A DNA stretch of 64,000 nt from Actinokineospora pegani (GTDB lineage Bacteria > Actinomycetota > Actinomycetes > Mycobacteriales > Pseudonocardiaceae), in the NCBI RefSeq assembly GCF_009745975.1, contig NZ_WHOL01000061.1:103950-167949 (forward strand), in the 5' to 3' direction. Every line of letters begins with the position of its first letter. Position 1 is the stretch's first letter. The notes beneath the pieces are model-generated. The model did not search any database and was not told where the DNA came from. It worked only from the letters and a program-made list of their open reading frames with translations. A program made the translations under genes and the position numbers. Of the stretch, positions 1-9,708 are shown one piece after another.

Positions 1-158
1 TTGAACCGCGCCTCGGCGTCGGCGTTGCCCGGGTTGGCGTCGGGGTGCAGCTCGCGGGCGAGCTTGCGGTACGCCTTCTTGATCTCGCCCTCACCGGCGT
101 CGGAGGAGACGCCCAGCTCGCGGTAGAAGTCCTTGTCGATCCAGTCCCGTGCGCTCAC
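1..158 (-). CDS. dnaJ: Chaperone DnaJ, N-terminal part (runs off the window)
   Basis: This is the N-terminal J-domain of DnaJ (Hsp40), which delivers substrates to DnaK and stimulates its ATPase. The GTG at 158 reads [19 protein letters not shown] and continues with [19 protein letters not shown]. It therefore has the [10 protein letters not shown] helix, the basic KKAYRKLA helix and the HPD tripeptide that contacts DnaK. A strong Shine-Dalgarno sequence (GAGGAGGGG) lies a few bases upstream. It starts 20 bases after grpE in the dnaK-grpE-dnaJ order normal for actinobacteria. The zinc-finger and C-terminal domains lie outside the window, as does hspR, which often follows. Identity is nearly certain; only about 52 codons are visible. 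Confidence 0.93.
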   Translation of the reverse strand, partial: MSARDWIDKDFYRELGVSSDAGEGEIKKAYRKLARELHPDANPGNADAEARF

Positions 159-178
159 CGGACGTCCCCTCCTCTCGC

Positions 179-840
179 TCAGTCCGCCGGGGTGGCGGGT
201 GCTGCCTCGGCGTCGGTCACCGCGACCAGCGCGGCCCGCACGACGCGGTCCCCGATCTTGTAACCCCGGCGCAGCACACCGCTGACGGTGGGCCCGTCCA
301 CCTCGGTGGACGTGTCGTGCTGCACGGCCTCGTGCACCGAGGGGTCGAACGGCTCGCCCTCGTGGGCGAACGCCTCCAACCCGGTCTTGGTCAGCACCGA
401 GTTGAGCTTGTCCGCCACCGCCTTGAACGCGCCGGTGAGGTCACCGTGCTTCTCGGCCCGCTCCAGGTCGTCGAGGACACCGAGGAACTCGGCCACGACC
501 TGGGCCTTGGCCGAGGTGGCCACGGCCTCGCGGTCGCGCTCGACGCGCTTGCGGTAGTTGGCGTACTCGGCCTGCAGGCGCTGCAGGTCGGCGGTGCGCT
601 CGGCCAACTGGGACTTCGCCTCGGCAGCCGGGTCGGCGTCGGCGTCGGCCTCGGCGTCGTCGACGATCCCGTCCACCACTGTGACGTCCTCGACCTCGGC
701 CTCGGCCGGGGCCTGCGCGGCCGGGGTGTCCCCGGCCGCCTTGGCCTCGGCGCGGACCTCACCCGTCTCCGGGTCGAGCCTGCGCTTGTCGCGCACCACG
801 ACCGGCTCCTGCGCGGCGTTCTCCTCGCGCTTCTGCTCGG

Positions 841-844
<4 letters not shown>
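179..844 (-). CDS. grpE: Nucleotide exchange factor GrpE
   Basis: GrpE (221 aa) releases ADP from DnaK and so resets the chaperone cycle in the cytosol. Residues 1-70 are an acidic, Ala-rich disordered extension typical of actinobacterial GrpE. Next comes the long coiled-coil helix ([20 protein letters not shown] and onward) and the C-terminal beta-domain with [12 protein letters not shown] and [19 protein letters not shown]. The start is a GTG at 844 that overlaps the dnaK stop (GTGA), so the two are probably translationally coupled. It belongs to the HAIR-controlled dnaK operon and precedes dnaJ. Confidence 0.96.
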
Positions 845-2685
<1,841 letters not shown>

Positions 2686-2725
2686 GTCTTCCTCCTGCTG
2701 TGACTGCTCTCGGGTGATCCTCTAG

Positions 2726-2746
2726 GTTGAGTGTACTCGACTCAGC
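2726..2746 (-). promoter_or_regulatory. HAIR operator 1 (HspR binding site)
   Basis: The sequence reads GTTGAGT, seven bases, ACTCAGC. The known HspR-associated inverted repeat (HAIR) of actinobacteria is CTTGAGT-N7-ACTCAAG. Arm spacing is exact, with one mismatch in the left arm and two in the right. It lies about 40 bp upstream of the dnaK ATG, where it would block transcription until HspR is titrated by DnaK. Confidence 0.82.
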
Positions 2747-2753
2747 TTTGCTA

Positions 2754-2774
2754 CTTGAGTCGGTCCCGCTCAAC
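2754..2774 (-). promoter_or_regulatory. HAIR operator 2 (HspR binding site)
   Basis: The sequence reads CTTGAGT, seven bases, GCTCAAC. The left arm matches the HAIR consensus exactly and the right arm has two mismatches. It is separated by only seven bases from HAIR 1, so the two centres are 28 bp apart. The tandem arrangement suggests cooperative HspR binding over the dnaK promoter. Confidence 0.8.
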
Positions 2775-2832
2775 CTTTCTGACCCGCACAACGAGGACCA
2801 GCGCGGAGTTGTTCCCGACCCGGCGGGAAAAC

Positions 2833-3546
2833 TCAACCGAAGTCGAGAGTGATGGTGCCGGAGTTGGCCCTGGCCTCGAGCGGGGTGCCCGTCGGGTCGT
2901 GGCCGATGCGGTTGTCGATGCGCCCGGAGTCGACGCGCAGGGTGGTGTTGTAGTCGCCGCGCGGGACCCGCACGTCGATGGTGCCGCTGTCGACCCTGGC
3001 CACGAGCGGGGCGGCCTTGGCGGCGCGCACCTCGACATCGCTGGAGTCGGCGCGCACGGTCACCGCGTCCTGGGTCTCGGCGAGGGTGACCCGGCCGGAG
3101 TCGGCCTCGACCGAGACCGCGCCGCTGGGCCGGGTGACCGTCAGGTCGCCGGAGGAGACCGCCAGCGAGACCGTCGAGGCATCCTGGACCTCCGCCTGCC
3201 CGGAGTCGATGTCACCGTCGACCGCGACCCCCCTCGGCACGACCACGTCGTAGTCCACCCAGCAGCCCGAGACCTCGCAGGAGTCGAGCACCAGCGTGTC
3301 GCCCTCCATCCGGAACGTCGACACGTCGGGCCGGTCGCCGCGGTAGTGCACCGTGCGGTGGACCGAGCTGGTCTCCCCGGCGACGATCCGGACCGAGCCC
3401 GAGTCGACGGACAGGCGGACCTCCCGGACCACCTGGTCGAACCGCGCGTCGTCGGAGTACGCCCCCTGCTTCTCCAACATCCCGCAGCCGCTTACCAGCG
3501 CGGCCCCCGACGCCCCGATCAGCACCGCGACCAGCAGGTTCTTCAT
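2833..3546 (-). CDS. DUF4097-like beta-repeat lipoprotein
   Basis: This is a 237-aa probable lipoprotein exported by Sec and anchored on the outer face of the membrane. Residues 1-21 form a lipoprotein signal peptide with lipobox VSGC (Cys21). The rest is a ladder of short beta-strand repeats rich in V-x-V-x-ADSG (SGSVRIV, SGDLTVT, DSGRVTL, DSSDVEV, DSGTIDV, NSGTITL), as in the DUF4097/putative adhesin beta-solenoid family. No catalytic residues are apparent. The ATG at 3546 has GGGGGAAAC upstream. It is transcribed in the same direction as the dnaK operon and ends just before the HAIR region. The family is often involved in envelope stress, but its function here is unknown. Confidence 0.8.
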   Translation of the reverse strand: MKNLLVAVLIGASGAALVSGCGMLEKQGAYSDDARFDQVVREVRLSVDSGSVRIVAGETSSVHRTVHYRGDRPDVSTFRMEGDTLVLDSCEVSGCWVDYDVVVPRGVAVDGDIDSGQAEVQDASTVSLAVSSGDLTVTRPSGAVSVEADSGRVTLAETQDAVTVRADSSDVEVRAAKAAPLVARVDSGTIDVRVPRGDYNTTLRVDSGRIDNRIGHDPTGTPLEARANSGTITLDFG

Positions 3547-3647
3547 CGTTTCCCCCTTGGTTGAGCAACAAGGAAGACGTTATGGCCGCGCACGGCGCCC
3601 GGGGATCAGGGAAAGCCCCCGGAACCACCCTGATGTTCTCCCTACCC

Positions 3648-4223
3648 CTAGCGCAGGGGTGCGAGGAGGTGCTCGACGACCGGGAGCAGCTCCTCCTCCG
3701 TCGGCGGGTCGTCGTCGATGAGGCCCTGGAGCAGGATTCCGTCGATGCCCGCGAGGAAGGCGCGGAACCCGGTCTCGTCCGGTTGGCGACCGAGGCTGGT
3801 CAGCACGTCGAGCCACTGCCGGGCGGCGCGGCGCAGGGTCGGGCGGCGGGCCGCGAGCAGGTAGAGCTCGTACTCGGCCATCGTCCGCCCCCGGCGCGGG
3901 CCGAGCGCCTCGGCCAGCATCTCGGCCACCGCCCCCGCCTGGCTGCGCCCCTTGATCCGGCTGGACTCGATGCGGTCGCGGATGCGCACCGCCATGTCCT
4001 CCGCCGACCAGGTCAGCGCCGTGACGATGAGGTCGTCGAGCGCGGCGAAGTGGTAGGTGAGCGAGGCGGGGGGCACGCCCGCCTCGGCGGCCACCGTGCG
4101 GTGCGTGACGCCCGCGACCCCGTCGCGCTCGACCACGCGCAAGGTCGCCTCGATGATCTCCGCGCGCCTGCGGTCGCCCCTGGCCCGGCGGCCGTCGACC
4201 CGGCGGTAGGCGGTCGCGCTCAC
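3648..4223 (-). CDS. TetR-family transcriptional regulator (SMR-linked)
   Basis: This TetR-type repressor (191 aa from a GTG at 4223) has an N-terminal helix-turn-helix: EIIEATLRVVERDGVAGVTH, then RTVAAEAGVPPASLTYHFAA. The C-terminal ligand-binding half is helical and unassigned. The start is taken at VSATAYRRVDG because it overlaps the stop of the upstream 37-codon frame (GTGA) and the helix-turn-helix follows normally. An extension to 4388 would run through the operator palindrome and is rejected. The 26-bp palindrome at 4344-4369 upstream of the pair is its likely operator, giving autoregulation. The upstream frame resembles the start of an SMR efflux pump, so this may once have been an efflux-pump repressor. 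Confidence 0.85.
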   Translation of the reverse strand: MSATAYRRVDGRRARGDRRRAEIIEATLRVVERDGVAGVTHRTVAAEAGVPPASLTYHFAALDDLIVTALTWSAEDMAVRIRDRIESSRIKGRSQAGAVAEMLAEALGPRRGRTMAEYELYLLAARRPTLRRAARQWLDVLTSLGRQPDETGFRAFLAGIDGILLQGLIDDDPPTEEELLPVVEHLLAPLR

Positions 4224-4333
4224 GACGCGCCGCCCGCGGGCACAAGTCCGCTGAACCTCGCTGACAATTTCCGCGACAAGGCCACCGCCACCTCGCCGAC
4301 GATCGCCGCTACCAGCAGAATGAACGCCACCAT
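4220..4333 (-). pseudogene. Truncated SMR-family efflux protein (first helix only)
   Basis: A 37-codon frame begins MVAFILLVAAIVGEVAVALS and ends shortly after a loop reading SGLVPAGGAS. This is the pattern of small multidrug resistance proteins of the EmrE/QacE type: helix 1 carries the essential proton/drug-binding glutamate at position 14 (here E14), followed by a loop before helix 2. Full SMR proteins have about 105-110 residues and four helices; this frame stops before helix 2. Its TGA overlaps the GTG of the TetR gene. An AGG lies 12-14 bases upstream of the ATG. It is either a deletion remnant or a retained translated leader for the regulator. Confidence 0.6.
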
Positions 4334-4343
4334 GCCGGGAAAC

Positions 4344-4369
4344 ACTACCTGGACGATCGTCCAAGTAGT
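4344..4369 (-). promoter_or_regulatory. 26-bp palindromic operator of the TetR/SMR unit
   Basis: The core TGGACGATCGTCCA is a perfect 14-bp palindrome flanked by ACTAC and GTAGT arms; only one symmetric base pair is broken across 26 bp. It lies 10 bp upstream of the truncated SMR frame. TetR regulators of efflux genes commonly bind such long palindromes over their own promoter, so binding by the adjacent TetR protein is the obvious inference. Confidence 0.75.
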
Positions 4370-4416
4370 CCGGAGGTGTGCACCACACTTGTCAGGCTTA
4401 GGGTCGGCTTACCCGG

Positions 4417-4430
4417 TTACTGGCGAGTAG
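4417..4430 (+). promoter_or_regulatory. YTACY-N4-AGTAR site upstream of etfD
   Basis: TTACT-GGCG-AGTAG is an inverted repeat with four-base spacing, 42 bp before the etfD-like ATG. The same motif precedes fadE5, tetR/SCP2 and fabG4/fadA2 in this window, so it is probably the operator of a lipid-catabolism TetR regulator. Confidence 0.65.
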
Positions 4431-4472
4431 GGTCTCCCACCGAATGCCGAACTGACGGAAGGTCACCACGCC

Positions 4473-6734
4473 ATGGGTGCCGTGCAACTGATCCTCGGGC
4501 TGATCGCGGTCGCGGTCAGCCTCGTGGCCTGGGGCATGTTCGTGCGAACGATCATGCGGTTCATCAAGACGATCCAGCTCGGGCAACCCGACTCCACGCG
4601 CAACGGCCCGTTCGTGCCCCGCATGAAGACGATGCTCGTCGAGTTCGCCGCGCACACGCGGATGAACAAGTTCCGGCACGTCGGCTGGGCGCACTGGCTG
4701 GTGATGTGGGGCTTCCTGATCGGCTCCGCGGCCCTGTTCGAGGCCTACGGCGAGGTGTTCGTCCCGACCTGGGGCTGGCCGATCCTCGACCACTGGAACG
4801 TGTGGCACCTGCTGATGGAGGTGCTGGGCGTCGCCACGATCATCGGCGGCATCGCGCTGGTGGTCATCCGCCAGCGCAACCACCCGCGCCGCGCCGACCG
4901 CATGTCGCGCTTCCAGGGCTCGAACTTCCGGCAGGCCTACTTCGTCGAGACCGTCGTGATCTTCGAGGGCTTCGGCATCCTCGGTGTCCGCGCGGCCAAG
5001 GCCGCCATGGGCGCGCACGAGCTGCCGCTGTGGGCCGCGTTCGTGTCCAACCCGCTGGGCGAGCTCCTGCCCGCGAGCCCGAACCTGGTCTCCGTGCTCG
5101 CGTTCATCAAGCTCATGGGCGCGATGGTCTGGGTCTACGTCGTGGCCAAGTACATGACGATGGGCGTGGCCTGGCACCGGTTCAGCGCGTTCTTCAACAT
5201 CTACTTCAAGCGCGAGGCCGACGGCGGCGTGGCGCTGGGCGCGATGAAGCCGATGATGTCCGACGGCAAGCCCCTCGACTTCGAGGAGGCCGACCCGGAG
5301 AAGGACGTCTTCGGCGCGGGCAAGATCGAGGACTTCACCTGGAAGGGCTGGCTGGACTTCACGACCTGCACCGAGTGCGGTCGCTGCCAGTCGCAGTGCC
5401 CGGCCTGGAACACCGGCAAGCCGCTGTCGCCGAAGCTGCTGATCACCCAGCTCCGCGACCACGCCTACGCCAAGGCGCCGTACCTGCTCGCGGGCGGCAA
5501 GAAGGACATGATGGGCGAGGAGATCGGCCTCGTCGGCGACAACTCCCACGCCGGGATCGATGTGCTGGCGCTGGCCGAGTCCGAGCGCCCGCTGATCGGC
5601 GGCCCGGACGAGCTCGGCGTCATCGACCCCGAGGTGCTGTGGTCCTGCACCACCTGCGGCGCCTGCGTCGAGCAGTGCCCGGTGGACATCGAGCACGTCG
5701 ACCACATCGTCGACATGCGCCGCTACCAGGTCCTGATCGAGTCGAACTTCCCGTCCGAGCTGGGCGGCATGTTCAAGAACCTGGAGAACAAGGGCAACCC
5801 CTGGGGCCAGAACTCCAAGGACCGCCTGGCCTGGACCGAGGAGCTGGACTTCGAGGTCCCGGTGTTCGACGGCGAGCTGGCCGACGAGACCGAGTACCTG
5901 TTCTGGGTCGGCTGCGCGGGCGCCTTCGAGGACCGCGCGAAGAAGACCACCCGCGCGGTGGCCGAGCTGCTGCACAACGCGGGCGTCAACTACGTCGTGC
6001 TCGGCTCGGAGGAGACCTGCACCGGCGACCCGGCGCGCCGCGCGGGCAACGAGTTCCTGTTCCAGATGCTGGCCCAGCAGAACGTCGAGGTCATGAACTC
6101 GGTGTTCGAGGGCCGCGAGGCCGGTAAGCGCAAGGTCGTGGTGACCTGCGCCCACTGCTTCAACACCATCGCCAACGAGTACCCGCAACTGGGCGGCAAG
6201 TACGAGGTCGTGCACCACACCCAGTTGCTCAACAAGCTGGTGCGGGAGAAGCGCCTGGTGCCGGTCGCCAAGGTCACCGAGGACGTCACCTACCACGACC
6301 CGTGCTACCTGGGCAGGCACAACAAGATCTACGAGGCTCCGCGCGAGCTGGTCGGCGCGTCCGGCGCGAAGCTGCGCGAGATGCCGCGCCACGCCGACCG
6401 GTCCATGTGCTGCGGCGCCGGTGGCGCCCGGATGTGGATGGAGGAGCGGATCGGCAAGCGGATCAACGTCGACCGCGTGGACGAGGCGCTGAGCACGGCC
6501 CCGTCGAAGATCGCGACCGGCTGCCCGTTCTGCCGCGTCATGCTCACCGACGGCGTCACCGCGCGCCAGGCCGACGGCCTGGCGGGCGAGAACGTCGAGG
6601 TCGTCGACGTCGCGCAGCTCCTGCTCGAGGCGGTCAAGCGCGGCAAGACCGAGCGGCCGGACATCCCGACCGACGAGACGGACACCGGCACCCCGCTGCC
6701 GGACGAGGACAAGTCCCCGAGCACGGGCACCTGA
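4473..6734 (+). CDS. etfD: EtfD-like membrane iron-sulfur ETF:quinone oxidoreductase
   Basis: This 753-aa membrane protein resembles mycobacterial Rv0338c (EtfD) and bacillar FadF, which pass electrons from acyl-CoA dehydrogenases via ETF to menaquinone. Residues 1-250 hold several membrane helices of the NarI-like type. Two 4Fe-4S motifs follow: C299-x2-C302-x2-C305-x3-C309 and C392-x2-C395-x2-C398-x3-C402. The C-terminal half has two CCG-type cysteine domains (ETCTGDPARRAGNE; CAHCFNTIANEYP; CYLGRHN; C646-C647 in SMCCGAGGARMW), as in heterodisulfide reductase HdrB. It lacks the long C-terminal extension of the Mtb protein. The ATG at 4473 has GGAAGG upstream. The regulatory motif shared with fadE5 supports a role in beta-oxidation. 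Confidence 0.85.
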   Translation: MGAVQLILGLIAVAVSLVAWGMFVRTIMRFIKTIQLGQPDSTRNGPFVPRMKTMLVEFAAHTRMNKFRHVGWAHWLVMWGFLIGSAALFEAYGEVFVPTWGWPILDHWNVWHLLMEVLGVATIIGGIALVVIRQRNHPRRADRMSRFQGSNFRQAYFVETVVIFEGFGILGVRAAKAAMGAHELPLWAAFVSNPLGELLPASPNLVSVLAFIKLMGAMVWVYVVAKYMTMGVAWHRFSAFFNIYFKREADGGVALGAMKPMMSDGKPLDFEEADPEKDVFGAGKIEDFTWKGWLDFTTCTECGRCQSQCPAWNTGKPLSPKLLITQLRDHAYAKAPYLLAGGKKDMMGEEIGLVGDNSHAGIDVLALAESERPLIGGPDELGVIDPEVLWSCTTCGACVEQCPVDIEHVDHIVDMRRYQVLIESNFPSELGGMFKNLENKGNPWGQNSKDRLAWTEELDFEVPVFDGELADETEYLFWVGCAGAFEDRAKKTTRAVAELLHNAGVNYVVLGSEETCTGDPARRAGNEFLFQMLAQQNVEVMNSVFEGREAGKRKVVVTCAHCFNTIANEYPQLGGKYEVVHHTQLLNKLVREKRLVPVAKVTEDVTYHDPCYLGRHNKIYEAPRELVGASGAKLREMPRHADRSMCCGAGGARMWMEERIGKRINVDRVDEALSTAPSKIATGCPFCRVMLTDGVTARQADGLAGENVEVVDVAQLLLEAVKRGKTERPDIPTDETDTGTPLPDEDKSPSTGT

Positions 6735-6750
6735 TCCCAGGCTGGGCCAC

Positions 6751-6790
6751 AGGGCCGCGACCCTCCCGGGTCGCGGCCCTGCTCGTTTTG
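6751..6790 (+). terminator. Rho-independent terminator after etfD
   Basis: A 13-bp GC-rich stem (AGGGCCGCGACCC pairing with GGGTCGCGGCCCT) with a TCCC loop is followed by GCTCGTTTT. It lies 16 bases past the etfD stop. Confidence 0.85.
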
Positions 6791-6794
6791 GTCT

Positions 6795-6809
6795 TCTCAT
6801 AAAATGAGA
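6795..6809 (+). promoter_or_regulatory. Palindrome TCTCAT-AAA-ATGAGA before the MFS gene
   Basis: A perfect 6-bp inverted repeat with a three-base centre lies in an AT-rich pocket between the etfD terminator and the MFS gene. A second inverted repeat, AGTTA-N7-TAACT (6833-6849), abuts the chosen start at 6852. Both could be operators or promoter elements; no adjacent regulator gene is present. Confidence 0.35.
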
Positions 6810-6851
6810 CGAGAGTTCCGAAATACAGGAACAGTTAGCTATGTTAACTAC

Positions 6852-8033
6852 ATGGTCGCGCATGTCGAGCAGGGAACCTCTCGTCGGTGGGTCATCCTCG
6901 GGGTGGCCGTCGCGGCCCAGGCCGCCACGAGCACCCTCGTCTACGGCCTGCCGTTCCTGATCCCGGCGATCCGCTCCGCCGAGGGCATGAGCCTGGCCGG
7001 GGCCGGGAGCCTGACCGTCGCGCCGGTGCTGGGCGTGCTGGTGGCGCTGATCGCCTGGGGCGCGGCCGCGGACCGGTTCGGCGAGCGGGTCGTGATGACG
7101 ATTGGCATGACCGGCACCGGCCTGGGCGCGCTGGCCGCGGTCTGGGCGCCCGGCACCGGCTGGCTCGCCGCGGCCCTGGTGGTGGCCGGGGTGTTCTCGG
7201 CGTCGATCAGCGCGGCCAGCGGCCGGGCGGTGCTGGGCTGGTTCGGCCCCGCCGAGCGCGGCCTGGCCATGGGCATCCGCCAGACCTGCCAACCGATCGG
7301 CGTCGGCATCGCGGCGCTGACCCTGCCGTCGGTGGCCGGTGGTTTCGGGTACCGGGCGGCCTTGCTGGTCCCGGCCGCGCTGTGCCTGGTGAGCGCGGTC
7401 CTGGTCGTCCTGCTGCTGCTCGACCCGCCGCGCAAGCCCGCCACCGGCGTGGCCGCCACGCGCTCGCCGTACCGCGGGGGTCGGCTGGCGCGGGTGCACC
7501 TGGCCAGCGCGCTGTTGGTGGTGCCCCAGTTCGTCTCGGCCACGTTCGCGCTGACCTACCTGGTCAGCGAGCTGGGGTGGGACGCGGTGGCCGCGGGCGC
7601 GGTCCTCGCCCTCGTCCAGGTCTTCGGGGCGCTGGGCCGCGTCGGGGCGGGGGTGTGGTCGGACCGGGTCGCCAGCCGGATGCGCCCGATGCGTGCCATC
7701 GCGGCCACCGTCGCCGCGTTCTTGCTGGTCTGGGCCCTGGGAGACCAAACGGCGGCGTGGCTGGCGGTGGTCGGCCTGATCGCGGTGCTCGTCGTCTCGG
7801 TCACCGACAACGGCCTGGGCTTCACCGCGACGGCCGAGCTGGCCGGCCCGTCCTGGGCCGGTCGGGCGCTGGGCATCCAGAACACCGGCCAGAACGCGGT
7901 GGCCCTGGCCGTCGCCCCGGTCTTCGGCGCGCTGATCCCGGTCGCGGGCTGGACGTGGAGCCTGGTCGTCGCCGCCGCGCTGCCGCTGGCCGCGATGGCG
8001 CTGACACCGGTGCGGGGCGAGGTCGTGGCCTAG
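6852..8033 (+). CDS. MFS transporter (CynX/NarK/OFA-like)
   Basis: A 393-aa major facilitator with about 12 hydrophobic helices. The first is VILGVAVAAQAATSTLVYGL, the second half begins at the helix around LLVVPQFVSATFALTYLVSE, and the end is VVAAALPLAAMALTPVRGEV. The loop 2-3 motif appears as WGAAADRFGERVVM and the domain-2 equivalent as GRVGAGVWSDRVASRM. Substrate is not predictable; the layout resembles anion or monocarboxylate porters. The ATG at 6852 was preferred because the 16 extra residues from 6804 are polar and begin inside a palindrome. Neither start has a good Shine-Dalgarno sequence, so a leaderless mRNA is possible. It is convergent with dcd. Confidence 0.8.
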   Translation: MVAHVEQGTSRRWVILGVAVAAQAATSTLVYGLPFLIPAIRSAEGMSLAGAGSLTVAPVLGVLVALIAWGAAADRFGERVVMTIGMTGTGLGALAAVWAPGTGWLAAALVVAGVFSASISAASGRAVLGWFGPAERGLAMGIRQTCQPIGVGIAALTLPSVAGGFGYRAALLVPAALCLVSAVLVVLLLLDPPRKPATGVAATRSPYRGGRLARVHLASALLVVPQFVSATFALTYLVSELGWDAVAAGAVLALVQVFGALGRVGAGVWSDRVASRMRPMRAIAATVAAFLLVWALGDQTAAWLAVVGLIAVLVVSVTDNGLGFTATAELAGPSWAGRALGIQNTGQNAVALAVAPVFGALIPVAGWTWSLVVAAALPLAAMALTPVRGEVVA

Positions 8034-8040
8034 GCGTGTC

Positions 8041-8622
8041 CTAGCGGCGGGTGTCGACCCGGTGGAAGTTGAGGTAGGCGCGCGAGGGCGTCGGTCCGCG
8101 CTGCCCCTGGTAGCGGGAGCCCGCCTCCTGGGAGCCGTAGGGGAACTCGGCCGACGAGGAGAGCCGGAACAGGCACAGTTGCCCGATCTTCATCCCCGGC
8201 CACAGCGTGATCGGCAGGTTCGCCACGTTGGACAGCTCCAGCGTGATGTGCCCGGTGAACCCGGGATCGATGAACCCCGCCGTCGAGTGCGTCAGCAACC
8301 CCAACCGCCCCAGCGACGACTTCCCCTCCAACCGCCCCGCCAGGTCATCGGGCAGCGTCACCGCCTCGTACGTCGACCCGAGCACGAACTCCCCGGGGTG
8401 CAGCACGAACGGCTCGTCCTGCTCCGCCTCGACGGCCGAGGTCAGGTCGTCCTGCTGCTGCCGGGGGTCGATGTGGGTGTACCGAGTGTTGTTGAAGACC
8501 CGGAAGAACCGGTCCAACCGCACGTCGATGCTGGAGGGCTGCACCATCAACGGCTCGAAGGGCTCCAGGCCGAACCGACCGGAGTCGAGTTCCTTGCGCA
8601 GGTCACGGTCGCTCAGCAGCAC
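8041..8622 (-). CDS. dcd: dCTP deaminase (probably dUMP-forming)
   Basis: Dcd (193 aa) deaminates dCTP for dTMP synthesis. In actinobacteria such as M. tuberculosis (190 aa) the enzyme is bifunctional and yields dUMP directly. Visible motifs are [12 protein letters not shown] at the N-terminus, the substrate loop [14 protein letters not shown], the [21 protein letters not shown] block with the catalytic Glu, and the C-terminal [16 protein letters not shown] arm that closes over the triphosphate. Length and motifs are complete. It stands alone, between a convergent MFS gene and the divergent tRNA-Gly. Confidence 0.95.
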   Translation of the reverse strand: MLLSDRDLRKELDSGRFGLEPFEPLMVQPSSIDVRLDRFFRVFNNTRYTHIDPRQQQDDLTSAVEAEQDEPFVLHPGEFVLGSTYEAVTLPDDLAGRLEGKSSLGRLGLLTHSTAGFIDPGFTGHITLELSNVANLPITLWPGMKIGQLCLFRLSSSAEFPYGSQEAGSRYQGQRGPTPSRAYLNFHRVDTRR

Positions 8623-8691
8623 CCGCCCACCCTAGCCGTCGGCCCCTGCGCGCACCGCCGCGGACCACGCCGTGTACGATGTGATCGTTCT

Positions 8692-8765
8692 GCGGATGTA
8701 GTTCAATGGTAGAACATCAGCTTCCCAAGCTGAATACGCGGGTTCGATTCCCGTCATCCGCTCCA
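8692..8765 (+). tRNA. tRNA-Gly (anticodon CCC)
   Basis: A complete cloverleaf: acceptor stem GCGGATG pairing with CATCCGC, D-arm with TTCAATGGTAGAA, anticodon stem TCAGC/GCTGA enclosing TTCCCAA (anticodon CCC, reading GGG), T-arm with GGTTCGATTCC, discriminator T and an encoded CCA. A TACGAT -10-like box lies 12 bases upstream (8675-8680). A strong terminator follows. Confidence 0.96.
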
Positions 8766-8773
8766 GCGCTGCG

Positions 8774-8810
8774 AATGCCCTGGTCATCATCATGATGACC
8801 AGGGCATTTT
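8774..8810 (+). terminator. Terminator of tRNA-Gly, a 35-bp perfect palindrome
   Basis: AATGCCCTGGTCATCAT, one base, then its exact reverse complement, running into TTTT. A T-run on one side and an A-poor context on the other suggest use mainly for the tRNA. It may also stop the convergent DUF4304 gene. Confidence 0.85.
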
Positions 8811-8829
8811 CGCTTTTCGCGCGGGCGGC

Positions 8830-9285
8830 TCAGGCCCGGGCGCGGGCCTTCATCTGGGCGCGCAGGGCGGGCAGGCCGAACTCGCGGACGGCGGTGAGGA
8901 CTTCCTCGGCCGTCTTGGCGAAGGGCTTGCCCGCGTCGATCTGCCACCAGAGGTCACCGATGGGCACGGCGTTGCCGACGAGCATGAGGTCGCCGATGCG
9001 CTCCTGCCAGGCGCCCGCGGTGTGGCCCGCCGCGCGCAGGTAGGGGCGGATGCGGAGCTGGGAGGCCCACTCGTCGGTGGCGGAGACGGTCAGGACGAGG
9101 GTGAAGCGGGTGGCGCGGGGGGTGCTGGTCTGCAGGATGGCGATCTCGCCGACCTGGCCCACGCCGCGCATCTGGAAGCGGCGACCCGCGCCCACGAAGC
9201 CGAGGGCGCGCAGGCCGGGGGCCAACTCGGTCTGGACCATGAGCTGGAACCATTCATCCGCGTTGCGGACCGCACCTGCCTCCAA
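8830..9285 (-). CDS. DUF4304-like protein
   Basis: A 151-aa cytosolic protein without membrane segments or recognised catalytic residues. It has the DUF4304 pattern: an N-terminal amphipathic stretch (TELAPGLRALGFVGAGRRFQ), a beta-rich middle (GEIAILQTSTPRATRFTLVL) and a C-terminal helix (EEVLTAVREFGLPALRAQMK). The TTG at 9285 is preferred because AAGGGGGG stands seven bases upstream; the longer ATG start at 9360 adds a Gly/Pro-rich stretch unlike the family. It faces the tRNA terminator. Function unknown. Confidence 0.6.
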   Translation of the reverse strand: MEAGAVRNADEWFQLMVQTELAPGLRALGFVGAGRRFQMRGVGQVGEIAILQTSTPRATRFTLVLTVSATDEWASQLRIRPYLRAAGHTAGAWQERIGDLMLVGNAVPIGDLWWQIDAGKPFAKTAEEVLTAVREFGLPALRAQMKARARA

Positions 9286-9708
9286 CGTCGCCCCCCTTCG
9301 CTCGGTCGGAAGCCCGGGAGCGACCGCTGGACGCCCCGCCGGACACCCATCGCCGTGCAAATACCCAAAAAGCGGTCATTCACACGGCCGCTGGCCTCCA
9401 CGCTGGCCAGTCGAGACCACGTGGTCGCCCACGCAGCGCGGTCGTCCGATCACCGGGCTTGGACCACGAGCGTATCCGCGCCCGCGGACACTTCCCACTC
9501 GACTGCCCGTTCCGTGACCTTCACCCATCGGGACCTCGACACGGAGGGTCGCGAACCGCCACCATTTGCTGTGTTGTGTGTCACAACACAGCTCCCCTTT
9601 AGGGGGGACTTTGCGAGTGCGCGGTCCGGAACCTGAGACTGCACGTCTCGCCCAGCCGATGGGCGGTGTCGGTTGACACGGTCGGGTGACACCCAGGAGG
9701 AACCACTG
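9286..9708. other. 423-bp intergenic region with operator-like repeats
   Basis: No credible gene is seen. The region separates two divergent genes and holds the 25-bp palindrome at 9568-9592. It also holds a short hairpin CCCC-TTTA-GGGG at about 9594-9605 and a smaller inverted repeat GTGTC-GGTT-GACAC (9666-9679) close to the regulator start. Confidence 0.6.
9568..9592 (+). promoter_or_regulatory. 25-bp perfect palindrome upstream of LuxR-type regulator
   Basis: GCTGTGTTGTG, TGT, CACAACACAGC: an 11-bp perfect inverted repeat with a three-base centre, 117 bp before the regulator start. Its size and symmetry suit a dimeric repressor or activator site. A related 15-mer (TGTGTTGT-N2-GTCAC) occurs before the bkd operon at 32919. 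Confidence 0.55.

Noticed and set aside
4398..7748. A 1116-codon minus-strand frame opposite etfD and the MFS gene
   Set aside because: High-GC antisense shadow: composition is Arg/Gly/His/Ala without domain, and it overlaps two recognisable genes on the plus strand.
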